DNA of 64,000 nucleotides, from positions 255,512 to 319,511 of the forward strand of contig CAWDBS010000061.1 of assembly GCA_963800415.1 (NCBI GenBank). The letters are read 5' to 3'. Shown piece by piece: positions 8,382-16,798 of the stretch. The DNA is from Palsa-504 sp963800415 (GTDB taxonomy: Bacteria > Actinomycetota > Actinomycetes > Streptosporangiales > Streptosporangiaceae). Both the position numbers and the translations under genes were made by a program. The notes below the pieces were generated by a model. It was not told the DNA's origin. It searched no databases and worked only from the letters and a program-made list of their open reading frames with translations. The first letter of the stretch is position 1. Every line of letters begins with the position of its first letter.

Positions 8382-8771
8382 GTCTGGCCAGGGTTGCGCG
8401 AGCCGGTCCTGGATGGCGTCAAACCCGGCCCGTTCGGTAAGCCGCTTCTCGTTGAGCACCCACTCGCCCGCGGCCGCCAGCCGTCCCTGGGCGGTGGCCA
8501 GCACCGCCTGGCACAGGTTTGCCAGGCACGCCACCCGGTCCTGCCGCCCGGCGTAGACATCCGCGAAGGACAGCGCCCCGGCCGCGAGCCGGAACCAGGC
8601 GGCCGGCCGGTCTCCCGCAGCCGGGGCGGGAACGCCGGGCGGGCAGCTCGCCCGCCAGCACCTTGCCCAGGGCCAGTTCCCCGGCCAGGACGTAGGTCGC
8701 GATCCCGGCCACGTAGCCGACCTCCCGGCGGATCTCGAACCGCCCCTCCCCGGCCGCCGCGGTCCACCGGC
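8316..8771 (-). pseudogene. nucleotidyltransferase-family C-terminal fragment, frameshifted
   Basis: Reading from 8771 downward, GRFEIRREVGYVAGIATYVL and LAGELALGKVLAGELP appear in one frame, a short piece (FPPRLRETGRP) in a second, and WFRLAAGALSFADVYAGRQD through LNEKRLTERAGFD to the stop in a third. Together these resemble the helical C-terminal half of a nucleotidyltransferase-domain protein of actinomycetes. The catalytic N-terminal domain is missing and has been replaced by a response-regulator fragment at about 8772. Confidence 0.5.
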
Positions 8772-9083
8772 CCCGACCACCCGGACGGCCTCGGCGAGTT
8801 CGCCGGCCGAGGCGTCCTTGAGCAGGAAGCCGCTGGCGCCGGAGCGCAGCGCCTCGTACACGTAGTCGTCCAGGTCGAAGGTGGTCAGGACCAGCACCCG
8901 GGGCGCGCCGCCGCCCGCCGCCGTGATCTGCCGGGTGGCCTGCAGGCCGTCGAGCACCGGCATGCGGACGTCCATGAGGATGACGTCGGGGCTCAGCTCG
9001 GCGACCCGGGCGATGGCCTCCTGCCCGTTGACGGCCTCGCCGGCCACCTCGATGTCGGGCTGCGCGTTGAGCAGGATGGAAGG
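8772..9083 (-). pseudogene. response regulator receiver-domain fragment (NarL type)
   Basis: About 104 residues of a receiver domain: PDIEVAGEAVNGQEA, the phosphoacceptor region SPDVILMDVRMPVLDG, VLVLTTFDLDDYVYEALRSG and GFLLKDASAGELAEAVRVV. The first 30-35 residues, including the acidic pair that binds magnesium, are missing because the frame abuts the stop of the GNAT gene. The LuxR-type DNA-binding domain is missing because it runs straight into a nucleotidyltransferase fragment. No histidine kinase is nearby. Non-functional as a regulator. Confidence 0.75.
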
Positions 9084-9084
9084 C

Positions 9085-9681
9085 TCATCGGCCAGGCGAT
9101 CGGCGGGCCGCCCACTCGTGGTCGAGGATGGACATCAGCACCTCGTCGTACCAGCGCCCGTCGTGCAGCACCGATTCGCGATAGCGGCCCTCCTCGACGA
9201 ACCCCGCCTTCTCGTAGGCGCGGATCCCGGCGGGGTTGAACGGAGCCACGCCGAGCTGGATGCGGTGCAGGCCCATCTCGCGGAATCCGTAGCCGACGAT
9301 GACGCGCATCGCGTCCGTGCCGTAGCCACGACCGATGTACTCGCGGCCGAGGGCGATCCCGATCGTCGCGCACCGGTCCTTGGGGCGCGCGCCCCACAAC
9401 CCGATGTTGCCGACCAGCACCGGCGGATCGTCGAGCGTCTCGATGGCGAAGCCGAGGTCGTCCTTCTCGTTCGCGCTCCACTTCGCGATGCGCTCCTTCG
9501 CCGCGGCCTCCGACGGCGGGGCCACCCAGCTTGACAGCGTGGCCATGCGCCCGGGATCCATCTCCCACTTCGCGAGCGCGGGCAGGTCGTCCTCCCGCAC
9601 GCCGCGCAGTCGCACCCGCTCGCCGACGAGGATCGAGTCGCCGTAGCCGAATGCGCCGGAAACATCGGTGAGTTCGGTCAT
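9085..9681 (-). CDS. GNAT acetyltransferase (RimJ/RimL-like)
   Basis: 198 residues. Beta-strand RVRLRGVREDDLPALAKWE opens the GNAT fold, GNIGLWG marks strand 4, and the acetyl-CoA-binding motif A is YIGRGYGTDAMRVIVGYGF. NPAGIRAYEKAGFVEEGRYR is the typical motif B region. The family transfers acetyl groups to amines, often protein N-termini or small molecules; no specific substrate can be read. The gene is complete, with ATG at 9681, and its stop touches the response-regulator relic, suggesting a deletion just downstream. Confidence 0.88.
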   Translation of the reverse strand: MTELTDVSGAFGYGDSILVGERVRLRGVREDDLPALAKWEMDPGRMATLSSWVAPPSEAAAKERIAKWSANEKDDLGFAIETLDDPPVLVGNIGLWGARPKDRCATIGIALGREYIGRGYGTDAMRVIVGYGFREMGLHRIQLGVAPFNPAGIRAYEKAGFVEEGRYRESVLHDGRWYDEVLMSILDHEWAARRSPGR

Positions 9682-9845
9682 GTGGCTGATACTGCCGCAT
9701 GCCAGGCCCGCGACGTGACCCGGTCCCGGTCGTGCGGGCCCGCCGCGGCCGGTGGCCCAGAGCAGGACCCGCGCCGCACCGCCCCGCGGGCACGTCCGGC
9801 ATCAGCCGCGCGAGGACGCCGCGGCACGCTGCTGGCTCTTACGTC

Positions 9846-10379
9846 GTGGACGAACCAAGCGGCGCCGGGAAGTCCACCGTCGTGGAGCACCTAGCCCAGC
9901 TCCTGGTGGCCGGCGGCGAAGAGGTACACCTCACGGCCGAGCCGAGTAGCGGCCCGATCGGCGGCCTGTGCCGCGAGCTGACCGAAACAGTCACCGGCCA
10001 CGCCCTGGCCCGCCTGTACGCAGCCGACCGATACCACCACCCGCAAACCGAGATCCGCCCCGCCACCCAAGCCGGCCGGAATCTCATCTCGGACCGCTTT
10101 ATACCTTCCGCCCTGGTCCTGCCGTGCACGGAGGATCCGGAGCTGTTCTTCGCCGAGTCTCCGCACGACGTGGAGCAGGCGAAGGCGATGTGCCGGGCCT
10201 GGCTGGCCTGCCTGGCCCCGCTGGAGCGCAGGGAGCCCTGGGGCGTCTGGGGCGGCGAGTTGCTGATGAGCGGCGCGATCGTGCCGCATAAGCGCTCTCG
10301 CGGACGTCCTCGCAAGGACGTCGTCACGATCGGGGCCAACGCCTGGGCCGCTGCCGTCGATCTCGCGCAGCCCGGATAG
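9846..10379 (+). pseudogene. thymidylate kinase-like N-terminus fused to a WhiB C-terminus
   Basis: Residues 1-80 from GTG 9846 are thymidylate-kinase-like: P-loop DEPSGAGKSTVVEHLAQLL, then LTAEPSSGPIGGLCREL, LARLYAADRYHH and NLISDRFIPSALV. At about 10120 the frame passes into a WhiB-family protein: PCTEDPELFFAESPHDVEQA, GVWGGELLMSG and the basic tail KRSRGRPRKD. Only three of the four iron-sulfur cysteines remain, because the usual CxxCxxxxxC reads CRAWLAC. The kinase lid and C-terminus and the WhiB N-terminus are missing. Most likely a deletion chimera; the open frame could still yield a protein. Confidence 0.7.
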
Positions 10380-10443
10380 GTCCCGCCAACATGGCTGAGG
10401 TAGGCGTGGCGCGGTCCTGGCTGCCACCGCTCGCGGTGGCTGG

Positions 10444-10917
10444 TCACCCCCACTGGCCGGGCTGGTAGTCGCCGGCGGGCTGCCGCGTGATGACGTTCAT
10501 GCGGTTCCAGGCGTTGATACCAGCGATGAGCGACACCAGGGCTGCGAGCTGATCCTCGTCGCAGTGCTTGGCGGCATTCGCCCATGCCTCGTCGGTCACC
10601 CCGCCGGCGGCGTCGGCGATGCGGGTGCCCTGCTCGGCCAGTTCCAGGGCGGCTCGCTCGGCCTCGGTGAAGACCGTGGCCTCCCGCCAGGTCGCGACCA
10701 GGTTGAGGCGCACCGGGGTTTCCCCGGCGTGCGCGGCGTCCTTGGTGTGCATGTCGGTGCAGCAGGCGCAGCCGTTGATCTGGCTGGCCCGGATCTCCAC
10801 CAGGTGCTGCGTCGCGACCGGAAGGGCCGAATCCGACACGACCTTGCCCGCCGACATGAGGTACTTCACGAACTTCATCGCAACGGCGCTGCCCTGGTAG
10901 TTCAAACGTGCATCCAT
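10444..10917 (-). CDS. carboxymuconolactone decarboxylase / AhpD-like protein
   Basis: 157 residues. The AhpD-type CxxCxxxH motif is in INGCACCTDMHTKDA near residue 50, on the usual helix, followed by ARxGE-like HAGETPVRL and WREATVFTEAERAALEL. The family contains peroxidase-type disulfide reductants and lactone decarboxylases; the actual reaction is unassigned. ATG 10917 is supported by AAGGAG about six bases upstream (forward CTCCTT at 10924-10929), so the longer upstream reading is rejected. It is transcribed alone. Confidence 0.88.
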   Translation of the reverse strand: MDARLNYQGSAVAMKFVKYLMSAGKVVSDSALPVATQHLVEIRASQINGCACCTDMHTKDAAHAGETPVRLNLVATWREATVFTEAERAALELAEQGTRIADAAGGVTDEAWANAAKHCDEDQLAALVSLIAGINAWNRMNVITRQPAGDYQPGQWG

Positions 10918-11047
10918 GGTGATCTCCTTGCCGTGTGAGCTGTCACACCTGCTGACGCGGCAGCCCGGCACGGATGTGACAAGCCAGACGAAGACGATGC
11001 GCATCTCTGCATTTCCGCAGGTGGTGATCGACGAGCCAGCCGCGGCG

Positions 11048-11303
11048 TCAGCGTGGGCCGAGTTCCTCCGGTGGCGGCCAGTCGCCCGGCAGTTCGGCCA
11101 GCCGCCGCACGTAGTCCGCAGGGTCGAAGGGCCGCTTCTCGGTCATCGTCTCGTATACAGCCTCGGTGACCGGACCCATGACCAGGTGCATCACGTTGTG
11201 CCAGTCGTAGCCGAGCCCGGCGAGTCGCTGGACCGTCTGCCATGTCTCGGGGGGTCGTCGGCCAGCAGATGGTTCGCGATCACCTGATAGAGCATGACGT
11301 GCA
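11048..11303 (-). pseudogene. C-terminal fragment of a DUF1841-like protein
   Basis: The C-terminal 70 residues (TWQTVQRLAGLGYDWHNVMH, VMGPVTEAVYETM, LAELPGDWPPPEELGPR) closely match the intact gene at 12145-12753. A run of six G at 11248-11253 shifts the frame relative to the upstream part HVMLYQVIANHLLADD, and the N-terminal 120 residues are absent. It is a partial duplicate of its neighbour. Confidence 0.75.
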
Positions 11304-11385
11304 GTCAGCCGGCAAGCATCCCCGCGGCTCGGCGTCGTGTGGTACAGGACGGCCGACGAGACGCGCAACGCCGACGGCAAGTACG

Positions 11386-11682
11386 TCACCTACCTGGATC
11401 CAGGCCATCGACGAGCTAGCCATTTGCGGCCCGCAGCTCGGCAGGCCCCTGGCTGACAGGATTCATGGCAGCAAGATCCACAACCTCAAGGAGCTTCGGC
11501 CGCGGGTGGGCGGTGCCAGCGAGGTACGCCTGCTGTTTGTGTTCGACTCCGCCCGTCAGGCGATCATCCTGGTGGCCGGGGACAAGGCGGGACGGTGGAG
11601 CGGGTGGTACGCCGAAGCGATCCCGCTCGCGGAGGAGCGCTACGCGGCCTACCAGCATGAGGGTCGCGAGGAGGAGCAGTGA
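11386..11682 (+). pseudogene. gp49-like (RelE/HigB superfamily) toxin, N-terminally truncated
   Basis: From about residue 1 of this span the protein reads IQAIDELAICGPQLGRPLAD, then HNLKELRPR, VRLLFVFDSARQAIILVAGD and EAIPLAEERYAAYQHE, the core and C-terminus of phage gp49-like toxins. The first roughly 25 residues, which form the first strand and helix, are replaced by unrelated sequence, and no start codon with a ribosome site is present. The frame is open upstream to 11242. It precedes a matching XRE antitoxin with a stop-start overlap, as in intact pairs. Probably an inactivated toxin. Confidence 0.65.
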
Positions 11683-12011
11683 TGAAAGCAGTCCGCTGGG
11701 AAGACACCAAGCGCGAGATCCGGGAGCTGCAGCCCGGCTGGGATGCCCCCGATCGCGTCGCGGAGCGGGAGCGAAGCCGCGCGGAAATGCGGGCCGAGCA
11801 GCGCGGCCATCAGCTCGCGCAGCTGCGGAGGAACGTCGGTCTTACCCAAGCGCAGGTCGCCACCATGATGGGCGTGACGCAGGCGCGGGTCTCGCAGATC
11901 GAGCACGGCAAGATCACCGAGGTGGACGCCATCCGCGGTTACGTCGAGGCTCTTGGCGGCACCGTTGATGTCGTCGCCCGGGTGGGTGACTGGATGATCA
12001 AGGTTGCTTGA
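11682..12011 (+). CDS. XRE-family antitoxin
   Basis: About 109 residues. The N-terminal region ends in a long helix (ERERSRAEMRAEQRGHQLAQ) and is followed by a clear XRE helix-turn-helix: LRRNVGLTQAQVATMMGVTQ, then ARVSQIEHG, and the C-terminal VEALGGTVDVVARVGD that is common to antitoxins of gp49-like toxins. ATG 11682 overlaps the toxin stop (TGATG) and is preceded by GAGGAGGAG at 11669-11677. The antitoxin looks intact even though its toxin is damaged. Confidence 0.85.
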   Translation: MKAVRWEDTKREIRELQPGWDAPDRVAERERSRAEMRAEQRGHQLAQLRRNVGLTQAQVATMMGVTQARVSQIEHGKITEVDAIRGYVEALGGTVDVVARVGDWMIKVA

Positions 12012-12144
12012 ACAACAGCGTGCCAGCGAAGGCGTTTGGTCACAGAAGCGTCTTCCTGCTGGGGCTGGCGCTGGCCCGTCTGGGCCAGGGTGTACCTTGG
12101 CCGGAACTGGGGCATGCCCTTCGTCTTCTGAGCGTCCGCGGCGA

Positions 12145-12753
12145 TCAGCTACCGGGGTGGCCGAGTTCTTCCGGTGACGGCCAGTCGCCCGGCAGTTCGG
12201 CCAGCCGCCGCAGGTAATCCGCGCGGTCGAACGGCCGCTTCTCGGCCAGGGCGCTCCAGACGGCCTCGGTCACCGGGCCCATGATCAGGTGCATCACGTT
12301 GTGCCAGTCGTAACCGAGCCCGGCGAGCCGCTGGACCGTCTGCCACGTCTCGGGCGGGTCGTCGGCCAGGATCTGGTTGGCGACCACCTGATGGAGCGTG
12401 ACGTGCAGCCGGGGGTTGAACGGTTCACCGTCGGCGCCCGTCATCTCCTCGTGCCGCTCGAGCGCCTCCGCCATGTCAAGGTGCTGTGCCTCGAGCAGGA
12501 ACGTGCGCTCGTCCTCGTCGTCCGGATCCAGTCGCTCCAGGTCGAGGTCCTGATAGCTGCCATGCCCCGGCGGGACCGCCCAGGAACGCCGGTCGCCTGG
12601 GAGCGGCTCGTCGAACCAGCAGTCGGTGTCCTCCTCGGCCACCCACCCGGATATGCTCCCGGCCCGCTGCGGCTTTCCGGCAGGCCGGCGGCCTGAGGCC
12701 GGACGCCGGCTGCGGCCACGGCCAGGCGGACGCCCGCGGCTCTTCGGACTCAT
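12145..12753 (-). CDS. DUF1841-like protein
   Basis: 202 residues. A basic, proline-rich N-terminus (residues 1-35) leads to an acidic linker and a helical domain: HLDMAEALERHEEM, NPRLHVTLHQVVANQILADD, TWQTVQRLAGLGYDWHNVMH and LAELPGDWPSPEELG. The histidine-rich helices HVTLHQVV and DWHNVMH recall a metal-binding or DinB-like bundle, but no activity is known for the family. ATG 12753 is a reasonable start. A truncated second copy of its C-terminus lies about 1 kb upstream. Confidence 0.7.
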   Translation of the reverse strand: MSPKSRGRPPGRGRSRRPASGRRPAGKPQRAGSISGWVAEEDTDCWFDEPLPGDRRSWAVPPGHGSYQDLDLERLDPDDEDERTFLLEAQHLDMAEALERHEEMTGADGEPFNPRLHVTLHQVVANQILADDPPETWQTVQRLAGLGYDWHNVMHLIMGPVTEAVWSALAEKRPFDRADYLRRLAELPGDWPSPEELGHPGS

Positions 12754-12929
12754 GCGGCGATTGTCCCAGACACAGCACCTGCCCGGGGGCTAGTACCCCG
12801 GATCCGTTCGGCCGAACGAGGTGGGCTGCTTGCCCTGGAAGATGTCGAAATCGTCCGCGCCGGGTAAAGGTATTGATCAAGCGATCAGCGAGATTGCCGT
12901 GTGGCGGGAGACCGGGGAGCGGCCACAGC

Positions 12930-13511
12930 ATGGAAGCAAGCGAGCGCGAGGCAGGCGCGCAGCCGACGGGCAGCTACACCAGGCAGCCTGCCCCGGACGA
13001 GCGCTACCACCCGTGCCCGGCTGGGCGGCACTGGGGACCGAACGGCGCGGCAGGCGTCCTGCCGTGGACGGTGACACCAGACGGGCGTACTTGGGTGCTG
13101 CTGAGCCACCGCTCCCCGCACGTGCAGGCGGGCGGCACCTGGTCCACGTTCGGCGGCGCCATCGACGGCGGCGAGACGCCGTGGCACGCGGCCGTCCGCG
13201 AGACCAGCGAAGAGATCGACGGGATCGACGTGCGCCTGGGCGTCGTCGCCGCCGAGCTGGAGGTCCCGTGCGAGCACGGCTGCGGGTGGACTTACACCAC
13301 CTTCGTGGTGCGAATCCAGAACACCGAGGCGAGTTACCTGCCAGGCGTCCAGATCGCTTCCGGTCACGCGGCGTGGGAGACGGCCGGGCTGGCCTGGGTA
13401 CCAGCCGAGCAGGTTTCCGACCATCCCGGCCTTCACCCGGGGCTGCGCGCCGCCTGGCCGACGCTACGAGACGCCCTCCGCCGAGGCAGCGGATTGAGCG
13501 ACACTCGCTAG
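12930..13511 (+). CDS. NUDIX hydrolase
   Basis: 193 residues. The Nudix box is GGAIDGGETPWHAAVRETSE followed by EIDG, matching Gx5Ex7REUxEExGU, at about residue 75-98. The family hydrolyses nucleoside diphosphates linked to another group, using Mg2+ on the paired glutamates. A zinc-like patch CEHGC lies near residue 115. ATG 12930 follows GGGGAG; the frame is open much further upstream, but that part is unlike a protein. A reading that fuses it with the following monooxygenase is in a different frame and is rejected. Confidence 0.88.
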   Translation: MEASEREAGAQPTGSYTRQPAPDERYHPCPAGRHWGPNGAAGVLPWTVTPDGRTWVLLSHRSPHVQAGGTWSTFGGAIDGGETPWHAAVRETSEEIDGIDVRLGVVAAELEVPCEHGCGWTYTTFVVRIQNTEASYLPGVQIASGHAAWETAGLAWVPAEQVSDHPGLHPGLRAAWPTLRDALRRGSGLSDTR

Positions 13512-13693
13512 GCGACGACCGCGGGACCGTCGACGACAGTCACCTGCCTGTCCCGTGCCGGTGCCCGCCGCCCCAGCGATCCCCGTCGAGGATGTGCTTG
13601 GCGCGTTCCGGCGTAACGTGCAGTGAGTCCAGCGGAGGGCGGTCAGAGTGGTCATCGGACGCGGCCATTACGACCGTGTGGGAGGCTGGTCAG

Positions 13694-14671
13694 ATGGCAA
13701 TCCGGACGCCGTTTACCGAGCTCTTCCAGGTCGCTCATCCGCTGGTGCTGGCGCCGATGGGAGGCGTGTCGGGCGGAGCGCTGGCGGCGGCGGTGTCCGA
13801 GGCGGGCGGCCTCGGCCTGGTGGGCGGCGGATACGGTGATCCGCGCTGGCTGGAGCGCGAACTGCAACTGGTGGCCGGCGCCACCGGCAAGCCGTGGGGG
13901 GTGGGGGTGATCACCTGGGCCGTCGGCGAGGACATCGTGCGGCTGGCCCTGTCCTACCGGCCCGCGGCCGTGTTCTTGTCCTTCGGGGATCCCGCTCCGT
14001 TCGGCGCGCTGGTCAGGGAGGCTGGAATCAGGCTGATCTGCCAGGTGCAGGACGTGGCCGGGGCCCGGCAGGCGGCCGCCGCCGGGGCCGACGTGATCGT
14101 GGCCCAGGGCACCGAGGCGGGCGGCCACGGGAGCCGCCGGGCAACCTTGCCGCTGGTGCCGGCGGTCGCCGACGCCGTCGCCCCGGTACCGGTGCTCGCG
14201 GCCGGCGGGATCGCCGACGGGCGGGGCGTCGCGGCCGCGCTTATGCTCGGCGCCCAGGGCGCCGTGCTGGGTACCAGGTTCTGCGCCACCCCCGAGGCCC
14301 TCTGGCCGGACTGGGCCAAGGACCGGCTGGTGGCGCACGGCGGGGATCAGACCAGCCGGACCCAGGTGTTCGACATCGCCCGGGGCCTGGACTGGCCAAG
14401 ACCGTACACCGGCCGGGCGTTGCGCAATGCCTTCGTCGACAGCTGGGACGGACGCGAGGCCGAGCTGCGGGCCGACTCCGGCGCCCTCGACCGCTTCGCT
14501 CGCGGGCATCAGGCCGGTGATCCCGACGTCGCCCTGGTCTGGGCGGGAGAAGGGACCGACCTCATCACCACCGTCGAGCCGGCCGGGAAGCTGGTGACCC
14601 AGATCATGGCGCAGGCCGAGGGCCTGCTACGCGGAGCTCCGCGCCAACTGGATCACCAGATAGCCGTGTAA
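13694..14671 (+). CDS. nitronate monooxygenase family protein
   Basis: 325 residues, a full-length flavin TIM-barrel of the 2-nitropropane dioxygenase family. The start PFTELFQVAHPLVLAPMGGV contains the FMN-binding PMGGV. VIVAQGTEAGGHGSRRATLP carries the GGH with the presumed catalytic histidine, and VPVLAAGGIADGRGVAAALM plus GAVLGTRF form the phosphate-binding loop. Such enzymes oxidise nitronates, detoxifying propionate-3-nitronate-like compounds. ATG 13694 has GGAGG at 13681-13685. The neighbours are unrelated; a reductase gene follows at 160 bp. Confidence 0.9.
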   Translation: MAIRTPFTELFQVAHPLVLAPMGGVSGGALAAAVSEAGGLGLVGGGYGDPRWLERELQLVAGATGKPWGVGVITWAVGEDIVRLALSYRPAAVFLSFGDPAPFGALVREAGIRLICQVQDVAGARQAAAAGADVIVAQGTEAGGHGSRRATLPLVPAVADAVAPVPVLAAGGIADGRGVAAALMLGAQGAVLGTRFCATPEALWPDWAKDRLVAHGGDQTSRTQVFDIARGLDWPRPYTGRALRNAFVDSWDGREAELRADSGALDRFARGHQAGDPDVALVWAGEGTDLITTVEPAGKLVTQIMAQAEGLLRGAPRQLDHQIAV

Positions 14672-14833
14672 TTGGACCTTACCGGTGCTCCGCTTGGCCC
14701 CTACGGTCAGGGCTTCACCGCGGCCCTGGGATTCGACGTCGCCAGCGGCTGGGCACCGTGTCGAGGCGGCCCGGGTGGCTCCGACTAACGGGTGTCGGCG
14801 GCCACCGGCGCCGCCCCACCCGTAGGAGCAGGA

Positions 14834-15532
14834 ATGACCAAAGTCACCGCCCAGATGTCCGTTTCGCTCGACGGCTACTACGCCGGGCCGCGGAGCTCGA
14901 CCGACGCGCATGACATGGCGGCCTGGCTGACCGGCCCCGAAGGCCCCGGGTTCTTCCGGGTGACCCGGTGGGTCATCGACGCCATGGCCTGGCGAGAGCG
15001 GCAGGGTTTCGCCGGCGGCGAGCGGTCGGTCAACTCGCAGATCGTCGAGGAGACGTTCGCCGCAGCCGGCGCCTACGTGATGGGCCGGCGCATGTTCGAC
15101 GGGGGCGAGAGTCCGTGGGGCGAGCAGCCGCCGTTCCGCGCGCCGGTGTTCGTCGTGACCCACCGCGACCGGGAAGTCCTGGAGCGACAGGGCGGGACCT
15201 CCTTCACGTTCGTGACCCACGGGGTCGAGCGGGCCGTTGAGCTGGCCAAGGACGCGGCCGGCGGCAAAGACGTCGCCGTGGCCGGCGGCGGCACGCTGCT
15301 GCGCCAGGTTCTGGCGGCCGGGCTGCTCGACGGGCTCGAGCTGCACATCGCGCCCGTGCTGCTCGGCGACGGCATGCGCCTTTTTGACGCCAGCCTCGGG
15401 CTCGACACGAATGAGGGCATCGAGCTCACCCCGGTCCGCGTGATCGAGACGCCCGAGGTGACGCACATTCGCTACACGGTCGGCGGCCGGGCCAAGCTGG
15501 AGCTCGACGATCGCGGATCCGGCGGGGCCTAG
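14834..15532 (+). CDS. dihydrofolate reductase family protein (RibD C-terminal domain)
   Basis: 232 residues of the RibD C-terminal/DHFR fold: QMSVSLDGYYAGPRSS at the N-terminus, YVMGRRMFDGGE near residue 80, PVFVVTHRDREVL near 105, and VAVAGGGTLLRQVLAAGLLD then ELHIAPVLLGDGMRLF in the C-terminal half. These proteins are NADPH-dependent reductases of unknown substrate, common in actinomycetes. ATG 14834 has GGAGCAGGA immediately upstream; the longer in-frame start at 14792 lacks support. Confidence 0.88.
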   Translation: MTKVTAQMSVSLDGYYAGPRSSTDAHDMAAWLTGPEGPGFFRVTRWVIDAMAWRERQGFAGGERSVNSQIVEETFAAAGAYVMGRRMFDGGESPWGEQPPFRAPVFVVTHRDREVLERQGGTSFTFVTHGVERAVELAKDAAGGKDVAVAGGGTLLRQVLAAGLLDGLELHIAPVLLGDGMRLFDASLGLDTNEGIELTPVRVIETPEVTHIRYTVGGRAKLELDDRGSGGA

Positions 15533-15689
15533 CTCCAGCCGGGGAACCGGCTCGCGCGGCGCAGCTCGGCCGCCATGCGCTGGTTCGGCCCGCTGACGTG
15601 GCCGCGGAGAGCCTTCGCCATGACGGGGGTTCCTCCTACCTGGGTGAAACGGATTCCATGCCATCGCACGCCGTTGCAAACCAGGTGCA

Positions 15690-15842
15690 GTGCCTGTGGC
15701 GGTGGGATGGGCGCTGCGGGACCTGCCGGTGATCCGGGCCGGGTTCCGGGCGGGGCGGCTGTCGTACGCCAAGGCACGGGCGCTGACCCGGATCGCCACG
15801 GTGGAGAACGAGGCGGGCCTGGCGGACCCGCACGAGGAGGAC
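15690..15842 (+). pseudogene. DUF222/HNH endonuclease-type fragment
   Basis: About 50 residues, ALRDLPVIRAGFRAGRLSYA then KARALTRIATVENEAGLAD, match the repeated helical unit of DUF222 proteins, which usually precede an HNH nuclease domain in actinobacteria (13E12-type proteins). Neither the rest of DUF222 nor the HNH domain is present, and flanking sequence up to 16117 is not recognisable. A small relic. Confidence 0.55.
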
Positions 15843-16117
15843 GACGGCGTTTCCGCCGGTACTACGACGAACACCCGGCCGCCTGATAACCCTGCGCGAG
15901 ATGCGCTGACCCATCTTGGCTCCTGCCCAGTGTCTACGCCGATCAAGTCGAACAGGCTCCAGTCGACCACCTCGAACGGAGTCGAGGCATAGCTGAGCCG
16001 CCCGCGGAACACCCGGCGGACCTGCCGGCCAAAGTGGACGCCATGCACTGCCTGACCGCGGACCTCCGCAGCGAAATCCGGTTGCGTCCCCGGCCGGCGG
16101 CGGGCCATCGTGACCGA

Positions 16118-16639
16118 GTGCTGATCCGACGCGAGACCGAGCGCGACACCGACGTCATCCGCGCCATCACGACCGCCGCGTTCGCCTCTGGCCGGCCGCC
16201 GGGCCAGGTCGTGCCCGAGGCCAGGCTGATCGACGAGCTCCGGGCAGGCCCCGCCTGGCTCCCGGCGTTGTCCCTGGTGGCGGCCACCCCCGCGGGCGAG
16301 GTCATCGGCCACGTGCTGTGTACCCAGGGGCACGTCGGCCAGGACCCCGTCCTCGCGCTCGGCCCGCTAGCCGTCCGGCCGGACTGCCAGCGGCGCGGCG
16401 TCGGCAGCGCCCTCGTGCACGCTGTCCTGGGCGCGGCTGACGCGCTCGGCGAGCCGCTGGTCGCGCTGCTCGGCGACCCGGGCTATTACGGCCGGTTCGG
16501 ATTCGAACTCAGCACCGTCTACCAGATCGCTCCGCCCAGGCCGGAATGGCAGCCGCACTTCCAGGTCCGCGTCCTGAGCGGGTACCAGCCCCGGCTGCGC
16601 GGCCTGTTCACCTACCCCGAACCCTTCGACCGGACCTGA
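16118..16639 (+). CDS. GNAT acetyltransferase (YhbS-like)
   Basis: 173 residues from GTG 16118. IRRETERDTDVIRAITTAAF starts the fold, VIGHVLCTQG is strand 4, and motif A is LAVRPDCQRRGVGSALVHAV. GDPGYYGRFGFELS is the typical YhbS-type C-terminal motif. The substrate is unknown. The reading frame continues upstream to 16034, but that part overlaps relic sequence and lacks a ribosome site. It stands alone, upstream of the ArsR operon. Confidence 0.85.
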   Translation: MLIRRETERDTDVIRAITTAAFASGRPPGQVVPEARLIDELRAGPAWLPALSLVAATPAGEVIGHVLCTQGHVGQDPVLALGPLAVRPDCQRRGVGSALVHAVLGAADALGEPLVALLGDPGYYGRFGFELSTVYQIAPPRPEWQPHFQVRVLSGYQPRLRGLFTYPEPFDRT

Positions 16640-16722
16640 GCCGCAATACCGTCACGTGCGTTCATCGCACGCGGCGGCGTGTCGCAGCAGGACGGTGCGT
16701 TCGGGGATGTTAACCAGCACTT

Positions 16723-16786
16723 TCAACCACGGGGTTGACGGGTTGATCACCTGCGGCCTAGAGTATTTTCAACTATTAAGTTGAAA
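16723..16786 (+). promoter_or_regulatory. probable ArsR operator, two inverted repeats
   Basis: TTTCAACT-ATTA-AGTTGAAA at 16767-16786 is a perfect inverted repeat with eight-base arms just before the ArsR start codon. A second, related one, TCAACC-ACGG-GGTTGA, lies at 16723-16738. Both share the TCAAC/GTTGA core, so they are likely two sites for the regulator encoded next. The local AT-rich stretch (TATTTTCAACTATTAAG) is unusual for this DNA and may also hold the promoter -10 region. Confidence 0.65.
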
Positions 16787-16798
16787 CCTGGGGGCGCG

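Noticed and set aside
12806..12817. Palindrome GTTCGGCCGAAC
   Set aside because: A perfect 12-bp palindrome, but such GC palindromes are frequent in this DNA and it is not placed at a promoter of an intact gene that it would plausibly control.
12821..14671. A single 616-residue frame that could be read as a fused protein ending in nitronate monooxygenase
   Set aside because: Its first 290 residues are an out-of-frame reading of the NUDIX gene; a clean ATG with a GGAGG site at 13694 starts the monooxygenase.
14627..16333. A 568-residue minus-strand open frame
   Set aside because: Antisense to the DHFR-family gene and the GNAT gene; compositional artefact of high GC.
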